Of a DNA stretch of 64,000 nucleotides, positions 42,240 to 50,193 are shown piece by piece. This DNA is from Mesorhizobium sp. (GTDB lineage Bacteria > Pseudomonadota > Alphaproteobacteria > Rhizobiales > Rhizobiaceae). A model generated the notes under the pieces. The model saw only the letters and a list, made by a program, of their open reading frames with translations. It was not told the DNA's origin and did not search any database. Numbering within the stretch: the first letter of the stretch is position 1; the number at the start of each line of letters is the position of its first letter. The DNA lies in the NCBI GenBank assembly GCA_004017535.1, contig SAJS01000017.1, positions 62,001 through 126,000 on the forward strand, given 5' to 3'. The position numbers and the translations under genes were made by a program.

Positions 42240-43733
42240 CTAGGCCACGTCGAGACAAAGGTATTTCAGATCGGTGAAGGCTTCGAGCCCGTGTCGTGAG
42301 CCCTCGCGGCCAATGCCGGACTGCTTGACGCCGCCGAAGGGGATCGGCGCGCCGGTGATCTTGACGCGGTTGATCGCGACCATGCCGTAGTCCAGCGCAC
42401 GCCCCATGCGCGCCTGCCGCGCGCCGTGCTCGGTGACGACATAGGCGACGAGGCCATATTCGGTGGCGTTGGCGCGGGCGACGACTTCAGCCTCGTCGTC
42501 GAACGATGTTACGGCGGCGACCGGGCCGAACGTTTCCTCATGCATGATCAGCGCTTTGTCCGGCACATCGACAAGCAGCGTCGGCTGGTAAAACAGTGGG
42601 CCGGCAGCGTGACGCTTGCCGCCGGTCAGGCAACGGGCGCCATGAGCAACGGCATCGGCCACCTGCTCCTCCACTTTCTTGACCGCGCGCTCATGCATCA
42701 ACGGCCCGATCTCGGCGTCCGCGGATAGCCCGTTGCCGACGCGAAGCTTCTCGATGCGGCGCGCGAAAGCGGCGCAAAAGCGGTCATAGATCGGCCGCTG
42801 CACATAGATGCGGTTGGCGGCGAGGCAATCCTGGCCGGAGGTGGCGAATTTGGCGTCCAGCGCGATCGTGACGGCCTTGTCGATATCGGCGTCGTCGAAA
42901 ATGATCAGCGGCGCATGGCCGCCAAGCTCCATGACCAGGCGCTTCATCGTCGCGGCACTCTGCGCGGCGATCAGCCGGCCGACTTCGGTCGATCCGGTGA
43001 AGCTCATGGCGCGGACCCGGGCATCGGCGCACATCGCGCCGACAATGGTGCGCGCGTCGCCGGTGACGACGTTGAAGACGCCGGCCGGCAGCCCGGCGCG
43101 CTCGCCGAGCTCGGCCAGAGCCAGCGCCGAGAGCGGTGTTTCGGAGGACGGATGCGCCACCACCGTGCAGCCAGCGGCAAGCGCGGCCGCGGCCTTGCGG
43201 GTGAGCATGGCCGACGGGAAATTCCAGGGCGTGACGACGCCGACCACGCCGAGCGGCTCGCGACGCACACTCATCTCGGCATTGGGCAGGTGGCTGGTGA
43301 CGCTTTCGGCGTTGAGGCGTTTCGCCTCCTCGGCATACCATTCGACGAAGGAGGCGGCGTAGTCGATCTCGCCAAGCGATTCCTTCAGCGGCTTGCCCTG
43401 CTCGAGCGTCATCAGCAGCGCCAGATCGTCCTTGGCGGCGACGATCAGATCGTACCATTTTCGCAAAATTTTCGAGCGCTCCTGCGGCAGCAGTGCCCGC
43501 CACACAGGAAACGCACGGGATGCTGCGTTGATCGCCTTCGTCGTCTGGGCGGCATCGAGCGCAGCAACAAATGCGACGGTAGCGCCGGTTGCCGGATCGG
43601 TGACTTCAAAACTTGCCGCCGCCTCGCTTGCCGTCCAGTGGCCGTCGACATAGGCGAGCGCGCGCAGCAGGCGACGATCGGCGAGGCGGTCGAGCGCTTC
43701 ATGGTGGTTGGTGCGGGCAAAATGCGCGGACAT
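42240..43733 (-). CDS. doeC: DoeC: aldehyde dehydrogenase (aspartate-semialdehyde dehydrogenase) of ectoine catabolism
   Basis: The 497-residue enzyme belongs to the succinate-semialdehyde-dehydrogenase group of the ALDH family: VVTPWNFPSAMLTRKAAAALAAGCTVVAHPS, FTGSTEVGRLI, catalytic Glu in MELGGHAPLIIFDDAD, catalytic Cys in FATSGQDCLAANRIYVQ, and EETFGPVAAV. In the ectoine pathway this enzyme (DoeC, also annotated Ssd) oxidises aspartate semialdehyde to aspartate. The start at ATG 43733 has GGGAGAA just upstream; the frame is open 52 codons further but without homology. It is first of the doeC-doeD-MDR run and lies downstream of doeX on the same strand. Confidence 0.88.
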   Translation of the reverse strand: MSAHFARTNHHEALDRLADRRLLRALAYVDGHWTASEAAASFEVTDPATGATVAFVAALDAAQTTKAINAASRAFPVWRALLPQERSKILRKWYDLIVAAKDDLALLMTLEQGKPLKESLGEIDYAASFVEWYAEEAKRLNAESVTSHLPNAEMSVRREPLGVVGVVTPWNFPSAMLTRKAAAALAAGCTVVAHPSSETPLSALALAELGERAGLPAGVFNVVTGDARTIVGAMCADARVRAMSFTGSTEVGRLIAAQSAATMKRLVMELGGHAPLIIFDDADIDKAVTIALDAKFATSGQDCLAANRIYVQRPIYDRFCAAFARRIEKLRVGNGLSADAEIGPLMHERAVKKVEEQVADAVAHGARCLTGGKRHAAGPLFYQPTLLVDVPDKALIMHEETFGPVAAVTSFDDEAEVVARANATEYGLVAYVVTEHGARQARMGRALDYGMVAINRVKITGAPIPFGGVKQSGIGREGSRHGLEAFTDLKYLCLDVA

Positions 43734-43917
43734 CAGTTGGGTTCTCCCGGTGCCGAGGCGATAGGGAGAGACTAGTCGCGCGATCGAGACAAAGAGGCTG
43801 TTTCGACGGTCCGATGTAGAGAGATTGTCTCTGTTTGTACGGGAGAGCAGGTCGATCTCTCTAGCTTGCCGGCTAGCGGGTGCCACCAAACGGTGAGAAT
43901 TGGCCGAGGCTCCTCAG

Positions 43918-43968
43918 CTTCGTCATCCTAGGCGAAGCAGGAGCGCAGCTCCGTCGCGGATGACGAAG
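43918..43968. repeat. Intergenic palindrome with 11-bp perfect arms
   Basis: CTTCGTCATCC (43918-43928) and GGATGACGAAG (43958-43968) are exact inverted repeats around 29 bases (CTAGGCGAAGCAGGAGCG in part). It resembles the GTCATCC...GGATGAC intergenic elements repeated in Mesorhizobium genomes. It sits in the 278-bp gap between doeX and doeC, where it could also shape the transcript. Confidence 0.65.
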
Positions 43969-44011
43969 TGCGGACGTTTGGGCTAATCTCCACGCTGATC
44001 GCGAGCCCGCC

Positions 44012-44503
44012 TCACCCTTGCTCCGGCAGCAGGTCGGCCACCGGCAGAACGGTCTCGTCCTTGACCGTCTTGGTGACGATGTAGGTGAAGTAGCGATCGA
44101 TGCCGATCTCGCGTTCGAGCAGCCCGTCGACCAGCCGCTGATAGGCATCGATGTCGCGCGCCATCACCTTCAGCACGTAATCGACGCCTCCGCCCACCGA
44201 CCAGCAGGCGACGATCTCCGGAACATCGCGCACCACCCGCTCGAACCGGTCGAAGTCGGCCTGGCGGTGGTTGGCGAGGGTCACCTCCATCAGCACCGTC
44301 GCCACCGGCGCGATGACGCGCATGGCGATCGCGGCGTGATAGCCGGAGACGATGCCGGCTTTCTCCAGCTTGCGCAGCCGCATCCAGCACGGCGTTGGCG
44401 ACAGGCCGACCTTCTCGGCCAGCGCCAGCTTGGTGATGCGCCCGTCGCGCTGGATGGCGTCGAGAATCCTGAGATCGATCGGGTCGAGCTTCGCTGCCGC
44501 CAT
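44012..44503 (-). CDS. doeX: DoeX: Lrp/AsnC-family regulator of ectoine catabolism
   Basis: This 163-residue regulator has an N-terminal helix-turn-helix (LDPIDLRILDAIQRDGRITKLALAEKVGLSPTPCWMRLRKLEKAGIV) and the C-terminal ligand-sensing RAM domain (VLMEVTLANHRQADFDRFERVV, VACWSVGGGVDYVLKVMARDIDAYQRLVD). AsnC-type DoeX accompanies ectoine-degradation genes in many proteobacteria and responds to pathway intermediates such as diaminobutyrate. Here it is divergent from enuR across 83 bases, so both regulators probably act on the same control region, and it precedes doeC-doeD on its own strand. Confidence 0.9.
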   Translation of the reverse strand: MAAAKLDPIDLRILDAIQRDGRITKLALAEKVGLSPTPCWMRLRKLEKAGIVSGYHAAIAMRVIAPVATVLMEVTLANHRQADFDRFERVVRDVPEIVACWSVGGGVDYVLKVMARDIDAYQRLVDGLLEREIGIDRYFTYIVTKTVKDETVLPVADLLPEQG

Positions 44504-44586
44504 GCGGTATCCGCCTTTCGTTCAGGACACCATGACGATGCATTATTTCGATTGTCAATTGCACTGATTTCGATCTCTAATAAGTC
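44504..44586. promoter_or_regulatory. Divergent control region between doeX and enuR
   Basis: In 83 A+T-rich bases, TTGTCA (44552-44557) and TCTAAT (44576-44581) are 18 bases apart and could be a -35/-10 pair for enuR; transcription would then begin at or next to the ATG (leaderless mRNA). GTCATGACATTAT (44584-44596) overlaps the enuR start codon. A near-identical GTCATGATATTAT occurs before ehuA, which makes it an operator candidate. Confidence 0.5.
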
Positions 44587-45972
44587 ATGACATTATGGCA
44601 GCCAGATCCTGCTCTCATCCGCCGCCCGGCCTATCTCTCGCTGGCCGACCAGTTCGCCCGAGCGATCCATGACGGGCGGCTGGCCAACGGCACGCGGCTA
44701 CCGACGCACCGCCGGCTGGCGGACGATCTGAAACTTTCGGTGCAGACGGTCAGCCGCGCTTATGAGGAATTGATCCGCCGCGGCCTGATTTCCGGCGAGG
44801 TCGGCCGCGGCAGCTTCGTCCAGACGCAGCGCCGAGAACCGGAGCCGCCCTACATCCCGGAGCGGCTGGGCGAGGTCATCGACCTTTCCATCCTGAAGCC
44901 GGTCTGCGAGCCGATGCATCTGGAGAAATTGAAGCAGGCCCTGGGCTGGCTCTCTGAGAACCTGCCGTCCAGCTCGGCGCTGTCGTTTCGGCCGAACATG
45001 GTTTTCCCGCGTCACCGCGCGGTGGCGGTCGAGTGGCTGAAGCTGTGCGGGCTCGAAGCATCGCCGCAGAACATCAGCCTCACCAATGGCGCCACCGCCG
45101 GCATGACGGTCGCGCTGATGAGCGTGGCGCCGCCCGGCTCGACCGTCGCCACCGAGGCGATCGGCCACCACACGCTGGTGCCACTTGCGCGCTATCTTGG
45201 CTTCAACCTCGAAGGGCTGCCGATCGACGCCAACGGGCTGATCCCCGAGGCGCTCGACGAGGCCTGCCGTCTTTCGGATATCCGCGCCGTCTTCGTCCAG
45301 CCTTCCGTGATCAACCCGACGGCGACCTTGATGGACGCCACCCGGCGCGAGCAGATCGCCGCGGTTGCCCGCAAGCACGACATCGCCATCATCGAGAACG
45401 ACGTGCTCGGGCCGCTGGTCGAAGGCCGGCCGCCAGCGGTCGCCGCCTTTGCGCCGGAGCGGACGCTCTACGTCACCTCCTTCACCAAGATCACTGTGCC
45501 CGGCCTGCGCATCGGCTATCTGGCAGTGCCGGACCGCTATGTGGCCGCCGTCGCCAACCGCCACCTCGTCTCGAACTGGATGGCGACGCCGATGGTGGCG
45601 GAGATCGCCACGCGCTGGGTGAAAGACGGCACAGCCTTGGAGCTCGTGAATTGGCAGCGCGCGGCGCTGAGGCGACGCCAGGAGATCGCCGCGGAAGTCC
45701 TGGCAGGCGTCGACTATCGCGTCCATCGCGACGGGCTGCATCTGTGGCTGGAGCTGCCGGGCGACCGCGCCGAGGAGAGCTTTGTCTCTCAGGCGCGCCT
45801 GCGCGGGGTGGCGATCGCGCCGGGCACCTCGTTTCGCATCGCCGACACGACTTGGCATCCGGCCGTGCGCATCTCGCTCGGATCGACCACCGAGGGGGAA
45901 CTGCGGGCAGGCTTGAGCGTTGTCGCCAAGCTGCTGCTCGGCGATCCGGAGCATCTCCTGCTCGCCATCTGA
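44587..45972 (+). CDS. enuR: EnuR: MocR/GntR-type regulator of ectoine uptake and catabolism
   Basis: This 461-residue MocR-class regulator has a GntR winged helix (about 12-75: ADQFARAIHDGRLANGTRLPTHRRLADDLKLSVQTVSRAYEELIRRGLISGEVGRGSFVQ) fused to an aminotransferase-like domain. The latter keeps SLTNGATAGMTVAL, VQPSVINPTATLMD, IIENDVLGPLVEG and a PLP lysine in YVTSFTKITVPGLRIGYL (Lys 301). EnuR in marine bacteria represses ectoine genes and is released when PLP-bound protein reacts with ectoine-derived intermediates. Position between doeX and ehuA makes this assignment strong. It has no clear ribosome site ahead of ATG 44587, consistent with a very short leader. Confidence 0.9.
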   Translation: MTLWQPDPALIRRPAYLSLADQFARAIHDGRLANGTRLPTHRRLADDLKLSVQTVSRAYEELIRRGLISGEVGRGSFVQTQRREPEPPYIPERLGEVIDLSILKPVCEPMHLEKLKQALGWLSENLPSSSALSFRPNMVFPRHRAVAVEWLKLCGLEASPQNISLTNGATAGMTVALMSVAPPGSTVATEAIGHHTLVPLARYLGFNLEGLPIDANGLIPEALDEACRLSDIRAVFVQPSVINPTATLMDATRREQIAAVARKHDIAIIENDVLGPLVEGRPPAVAAFAPERTLYVTSFTKITVPGLRIGYLAVPDRYVAAVANRHLVSNWMATPMVAEIATRWVKDGTALELVNWQRAALRRRQEIAAEVLAGVDYRVHRDGLHLWLELPGDRAEESFVSQARLRGVAIAPGTSFRIADTTWHPAVRISLGSTTEGELRAGLSVVAKLLLGDPEHLLLAI

Positions 45973-46020
45973 TGCACAAATGGAGTTCAGATTGCCCTGA
46001 AATTGTGCCACGCCCGAAAT

Positions 46021-46059
46021 ATTGTCATGATATTATTTTCCCAATTGACATGATTTGAC
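46021..46059 (+). promoter_or_regulatory. Candidate EnuR/DoeX operator before ehuA
   Basis: This A+T-rich segment holds GTCATGATATTAT (46024-46036), matching 12 of 13 bases of the box over the enuR start codon. It is followed by AATTGACATGATTTGAC. The AATTGACA sub-motif is the complement of TTGTCAATT in the doeX-enuR gap. It lies 50-90 bases before the ehuA start, the right place for control of the uptake operon. Confidence 0.5.
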
Positions 46060-46108
46060 GCGTTTCGCATCGTTAAGGGCATAGGCTTCTCCAGAACGGG
46101 GAAATGGA

Positions 46109-46894
46109 TTGCCCGCGCCCATCATCAAGGTCGATGCGATTTCGAAGAGCTTCGGCACCTTCAAGGTGCTGGACGGTTTGTCGATGCAAGTGATGCCGGG
46201 CGAGAAGCTGGCGCTGATCGGCCCGTCCGGCTCCGGCAAGACGACTATCCTGCGCATCCTGATGACGCTGGAGAAGATCGACGGGGGCCATATCCAGGTC
46301 GATGGCGAGCAGCTCTATCACATGGAGCGCAACGGCCAGCTGCTGCCAGCCGACGAGCGGCACCTGGCCAGGATGCGCCAGAAGATCGGCATGGTCTTCC
46401 AGCTCTTCAATCTCTTCCCGCACAAATGCGTCATGGACAATGTGACCCTGGCGCCCATGCTGACCAAGGGCGTCGCGCGCGCCGCCGCCGAGAAGCGGGC
46501 GATGGAACTGCTCGACATGGTCGGTCTCGCCGACAAGGCGAAAGCGATGCCGGCGCAGCTTTCCGGCGGCCAGAAGCAGCGCGTGGCGATCGCGCGCGCC
46601 CTGGCGCTGTCACCCAAGATCATGCTGTTCGACGAGGTCACTTCGGCGCTCGATCCTGAGCTCGTCGAGGAAGTGCTCAACGTCATGCGCAAGCTCGCGG
46701 CCGAGACCGACATGACGATGCTTCTGGTCACCCATGAGATGGGCTTCGCCCACGACTTCGCCGACCGCGTGCTGTTCTTCGACCGCGGCAGGATCGTCGA
46801 GGAAGGCAAGCCGGATGAGATTTTCCGCCATCCCAAACAGGAAAGAACGCAGAGCTTCCTGAAGAAGATCATCGCGGCCGGACATCGCGTCTGA
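46109..46894 (+). CDS. ehuA: EhuA: ectoine/hydroxyectoine ABC transporter ATPase
   Basis: This is a 261-residue polar-amino-acid-type ATPase with Walker [14 protein letters not shown]-loop [18 protein letters not shown], signature [17 protein letters not shown], Walker [21 protein letters not shown] and switch HEMGF. The start is a TTG at 46109, preceded by CGGGGAAA; the nearby ATG at 46104 is in another frame. In Sinorhizobium meliloti EhuA energises ectoine and hydroxyectoine uptake; gene order here (ehuA-B-C-D-eutA...) is the same, which supports the assignment beyond general family membership. Confidence 0.92.
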   Translation: MPAPIIKVDAISKSFGTFKVLDGLSMQVMPGEKLALIGPSGSGKTTILRILMTLEKIDGGHIQVDGEQLYHMERNGQLLPADERHLARMRQKIGMVFQLFNLFPHKCVMDNVTLAPMLTKGVARAAAEKRAMELLDMVGLADKAKAMPAQLSGGQKQRVAIARALALSPKIMLFDEVTSALDPELVEEVLNVMRKLAAETDMTMLLVTHEMGFAHDFADRVLFFDRGRIVEEGKPDEIFRHPKQERTQSFLKKIIAAGHRV

Positions 46895-46988
46895 CCGTAA
46901 TGCAAACGGGCGACGTGAGTCGTTCCGAAGGCGGCGGCGAGAGCCGTCAATCGAGCAAACCAAGAAGAGAAACAAGGAGTTGGGAACG

Positions 46989-47840
46989 ATGAAGAAACTT
47001 GGCATTCTGGCTGGCGTCGCCGGCCTCGCAGTGAGCACGATGCTGCTCGCCTCCGGCGCGCGTTCGGCCGACGATGCAAAGCTGGAGCAGCTCAAGCAGC
47101 AGGGCTTTGCCCGCGTCGCCATCGCCAACGAGCCGCCCTATACGGCGGTGGCCGCCGACGGCAAGGTCTCGGGCGCGGCGCCGGACGTGGCGCGTGAGAT
47201 TTTCAAGCGTCTCGGCGTCAACGACATCGTCGCCTCCATCTCCGAATATGGCGCCATGATCCCCGGCCTGCAGGCTGGACGCTTCGACGTCGTCACTGCC
47301 GGCCTGTTCATGAAGCCGGAGCGTTGCGCGGCGGTCGCCTATTCCGAACCGGTGCTGTGCGATGCCGAGGCGATGCTGGTGAAGAAGGGCAATCCGAAAG
47401 GCTTCAAGAGCTATGAGGATATCGCCAAGGACAGCTCCGCCACCGTCGGCGCGCCCGGCGGCGGCACCGAGGAGAAGCTGGCGCTCAATGCCGGCGTGCC
47501 GCGCGAGCGCGTCATCGTCGTGCCGGACGGCCAGAGCGGCCTGAAGATGGTGCAGGACGGCCGCATCGACGCCTATTCGCTGCCGGTCCTTTCGATCAAC
47601 GACCTGATGAAGAAGGCCAATGATCCGAACCTCGAAGTGATCGCGCCGGTGCAGGGCGCTCCGGTCTATTGCGACGGCGCCGCCTTCAAGAAGGGCGACG
47701 AGGCGCTGCGCGACGCCTATGACGTCGAACTCGCCAAGCTGAAGAAGTCCGGCGAGTTCGCCAAGATCATCGAGCCCTACGGCTTCTCCGCCAAGGCGGC
47801 GATGTCGACGACACGCGAGAAGCTCTGCGCGGCGAAGTAA
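46989..47840 (+). CDS. ehuB: EhuB: ectoine/hydroxyectoine-binding protein
   Basis: The 283-residue periplasmic binding protein has a signal peptide (MKKLGILAGVAGLAVSTMLLASGARSA) and family-3 solute-binding features: GFARVAIANEPPYTAVAADGKVSGAAPDVAREIFKRLGV, FDVVTAGLFMKPERCAAVAYSEPVLCDAEAMLV and TVGAPGGGTEEKLAL. Aromatic residues in PPYTA and SEYG segments fit a ligand cage for a compact zwitterion. ATG 46989 is chosen because AAGGAG lies ten bases before it, although an in-frame TTG exists nine bases earlier. It follows ehuA after a 94-base spacer and is followed by a repeat-filled gap before ehuC. Confidence 0.92.
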   Translation: MKKLGILAGVAGLAVSTMLLASGARSADDAKLEQLKQQGFARVAIANEPPYTAVAADGKVSGAAPDVAREIFKRLGVNDIVASISEYGAMIPGLQAGRFDVVTAGLFMKPERCAAVAYSEPVLCDAEAMLVKKGNPKGFKSYEDIAKDSSATVGAPGGGTEEKLALNAGVPRERVIVVPDGQSGLKMVQDGRIDAYSLPVLSINDLMKKANDPNLEVIAPVQGAPVYCDGAAFKKGDEALRDAYDVELAKLKKSGEFAKIIEPYGFSAKAAMSTTREKLCAAK

Positions 47841-47852
47841 GGCGCTCTTTTG

Positions 47853-48020
47853 CCTTCTTCCCGCTTGCGGGGGAGAAGGTGTCACGAAGTGACGGATGAG
47901 GGGCGACGCCGAGTTCTGACAGGCTGGCTCTGCCCCGCATCTGCCTACCCATCCTACGCAGCAGTTGCGCTGCCGCCCGGGAGGGTGAACCGGCATCTCT
48001 GCCTCTCTGAGCGGGGCAGA
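47853..48020. repeat. Composite rhizobial intergenic repeat between ehuB and ehuC
   Basis: The left part folds as CCTTCTTCCCGC/GCGGGGGAGAAGG, followed by GTCACGAAGTGAC (47881-47893), the well-known hairpin element of rhizobial spacers. A second long palindrome joins TCTGCCCCGC (47929-47938) to GCGGGGCAGA (48011-48020). It sits inside the ehu operon, where folded RNA could raise binding-protein output relative to the permeases. Confidence 0.75.
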
Positions 48021-48056
48021 TCGCCAAGCCATCAATGTTGGGAAACTTCTAGTTTC

Positions 48057-48716
48057 ATGACCCAGTGGTCCGGCTATCTCGGCCTGATATTGCAGGGAGC
48101 GCTTGTCACCATCGAGCTGACGCTGATGGGGTCGGTGCTGGCGCTGATCATGGCCTTCCTGGCCGGCATGGGGCGCGTGTCGCGCTTCTTCATCCTGCGC
48201 GCGATCGCCACGACTTATATCGAATTCTTCCGCGGCACCTCGATCTTCGTGCAGCTGTTCTGGGCCTATTTCGTGCTGCCTTTCGCCGGCCTGTCGCTGA
48301 CGCCGCTGCAGGCCGGTGTGCTGGCGCTGGGCCTGAATGTCGGCGCCTATGCGGCGGAAGTGGTGCGCGGCGCCATCCTGTCGGTCGGCCGCGAGCAATA
48401 TGAGGCCTGCACGGCGCTCAACCTCGGCCGCTGGCAAGGCATGCGCCATGTGATCCTGCCGCAGGCGCTGCTGGTCATGCTGCCGACCTTCGGCAACAAC
48501 GCCATCGAACTGCTCAAGGCGACCTCGGTCGTCTCGCTGATCTCGCTCGCCGACCTGACCTTCCAGGCGCAGGTGGTGCGTTCGCAGACCGGCAGCACGC
48601 TGATGCCGTTCCTATCGGTGCTGATCATCTATTTCGCGCTGGCGCTGATCATCTCCTGGGGCGTGCGCACGCTTGAACGCCGCATGGCCCGCGGCCTTGA
48701 TGGAGTGCGCGTCTGA
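48057..48716 (+). CDS. ehuC: EhuC: ectoine/hydroxyectoine ABC permease
   Basis: This 219-residue amino-acid-type permease has about five membrane helices: YLGLILQGALVTIELTLMGSVLALIMAFLAG, TYIEFFRGTSIFVQLFWAYFVLPF, GAYAAEVVRGAILSVGREQYEACTALNLGRWQGMRHVILPQALLVMLP (the EAA coupling loop) and a final LIIYFALALIISWGV. Start at ATG 48057 matches the family N-terminus; the open frame further upstream runs through the intergenic repeat and is not used. It is followed by a five-codon frame and ehuD. Confidence 0.93.
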   Translation: MTQWSGYLGLILQGALVTIELTLMGSVLALIMAFLAGMGRVSRFFILRAIATTYIEFFRGTSIFVQLFWAYFVLPFAGLSLTPLQAGVLALGLNVGAYAAEVVRGAILSVGREQYEACTALNLGRWQGMRHVILPQALLVMLPTFGNNAIELLKATSVVSLISLADLTFQAQVVRSQTGSTLMPFLSVLIIYFALALIISWGVRTLERRMARGLDGVRV

Positions 48717-48732
48717 TGGACTGGGCCAAATA

Positions 48733-49392
48733 ATGGATTGGGATTGGAACTTCGTCTGGGAGATCATGCCGACCCTGATCCAGGGCGTGAAGATCACCAT
48801 TTTGGCGACCATTCTGGGCTCGATCCTGGCCGCGATCGTCGGGCTTGGGATTGCGCTTGCGCGGCGCTCGGAGAACCGGATCGTCGCGCGCAGCGTCGGC
48901 TGGTTCGCCGAGTTCATCCGCGGCACGCCGCTTCTGGTGCAGCTCTATTTCATCTTCTACGTGCTGCCCGATATCGGCATCCTTTTGCCGCCGCTGGTGG
49001 CCGGCGTCATCGGGCTCGGGCTGCACTACGGCACCTACACGGCCGAGGTCTACCGCGCCGGCATCGACAATGTGCCGCGCGGCCAGTGGGAAGCCGCCAA
49101 GGCCTGCAATCTGAATGGTCGCCACACCTGGACGCACATCATCCTGCCGCAGGCGATCCCGCCGATGATCCCTGCCCTGGCCAATTATTTCATCGCCATG
49201 TTCAAGGAAACGCCGCTGCTTTCGGCGATCACGGTGCTTGAGCTGATGAACCAGGCGAAGAGCGTCGCCAACACCTATTACCGCTACATCGAGCCGATGA
49301 CGCTGGTCGGCGCCTTCTTCCTCGTCATCAGCCTCTGCTCCGTCGTGCTGCTGCGCTGGCTGGAGCATCGCTACGGCAGGATCGAAAGATGA
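48733..49392 (+). CDS. ehuD: EhuD: ectoine/hydroxyectoine ABC permease
   Basis: This is a 219-residue permease paired with EhuC. The coupling loop reads YGTYTAEVYRAGIDNVPRGQWEAAKACNLNGRHTWTHIILPQAIPPMIPAL, and FAEFIRGTPLLVQLYFIFYVLP is the family motif in the second helix region. Between ehuC and ehuD a five-codon frame (MDWAK, 48716-48733) overlaps both the ehuC stop (TGATG) and this start (TAATG), which would let ribosomes step across. The gene end overlaps eutA by ATGA. Confidence 0.93.
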   Translation: MDWDWNFVWEIMPTLIQGVKITILATILGSILAAIVGLGIALARRSENRIVARSVGWFAEFIRGTPLLVQLYFIFYVLPDIGILLPPLVAGVIGLGLHYGTYTAEVYRAGIDNVPRGQWEAAKACNLNGRHTWTHIILPQAIPPMIPALANYFIAMFKETPLLSAITVLELMNQAKSVANTYYRYIEPMTLVGAFFLVISLCSVVLLRWLEHRYGRIER

Positions 49393-50174
49393 AAGTCATG
49401 AAAGCATTGCCCGAGATCCGCCTCGAAACGGCGCGCCCCGCGCTTGACGCGCGTCCGCTGGAAAAGCGCGTCGGGCTGATCGCCTTGGCCACCGACCACA
49501 CCAGCGAGGTGGACTTCCGCCGGATGGTGGCGAGCGAGCGGATCGGCGTCTATGTGGCGCGCATCCCTTACGCCAATCCGACGACGCCGGAAAATCTGCG
49601 CAAGATGCAGCCATCGTTATCGGCGGGCGCGGCGCTGATCCTGCCGGACGAGCCGCTCGATGCCGTCTGCTACTCCTGCACCTCAGCTTCGGTGGTGATC
49701 GGCGATGCCGAGATTGAAGCTGCGATCCAGGCGGCCAAGCCCGGCGTGCCCGTGGTCACGCCGCCGATGGCCGGAATGCGCGGCCTGAACGCCTTTGGGG
49801 TGAAGCGCATCAGCATTCTCACCCCCTACACCGTCGAGACAAGCCGGCCGATGGCTGCCTATTTCGCCGCGCACGGCTTCGACATCCAGAGCTTCACCTG
49901 CCTCGGCTTCGAGGATGACCGCGAGATGGCCCGAATCAGGCCGGCTTCCCTCATCGACATGGCGCGCAAAGTCACGCATCCGCAGGCCGATGCGCTGTTC
50001 GTCTCCTGCACCGCGTTGCGCGCCGCGCTTGCCGTCCCCGGCATGGAAGAGGCGATCGGGCGTCCGGTCGTCACCAGCAACCAGGCCAGCGCCTGGAACT
50101 GCCTGCGGCTCTGCGGCGACGAGACGCCGCGACCGGAGTTCGGCCGCTTGTGGACCAAGCCGCTGGCGCAGTGA
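49389..50174 (+). CDS. eutA: EutA: Asp/Glu racemase-like protein of hydroxyectoine utilisation
   Basis: This 261-residue protein has the Asp/Glu/hydantoin racemase fold with both active-site cysteine regions: AVCYSCTSASVVIGDAEIE and ALFVSCTALRAALAVPGMEEAIGRPVVTSNQASAWNCLR. VVTPPMAGMRGLNAFGVKRISILTPYTVETSRPM is typical of the maleate-isomerase/racemase subgroup. EutA acts with EutB and EutC on the route from hydroxyectoine to ectoine, probably by inverting a stereocentre. It overlaps ehuD by four bases and is followed 19 bases later by eutB. Confidence 0.9.
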   Translation: MKVMKALPEIRLETARPALDARPLEKRVGLIALATDHTSEVDFRRMVASERIGVYVARIPYANPTTPENLRKMQPSLSAGAALILPDEPLDAVCYSCTSASVVIGDAEIEAAIQAAKPGVPVVTPPMAGMRGLNAFGVKRISILTPYTVETSRPMAAYFAAHGFDIQSFTCLGFEDDREMARIRPASLIDMARKVTHPQADALFVSCTALRAALAVPGMEEAIGRPVVTSNQASAWNCLRLCGDETPRPEFGRLWTKPLAQ

Positions 50175-50193
50175 TCGTAATGCCGTGATCGAA

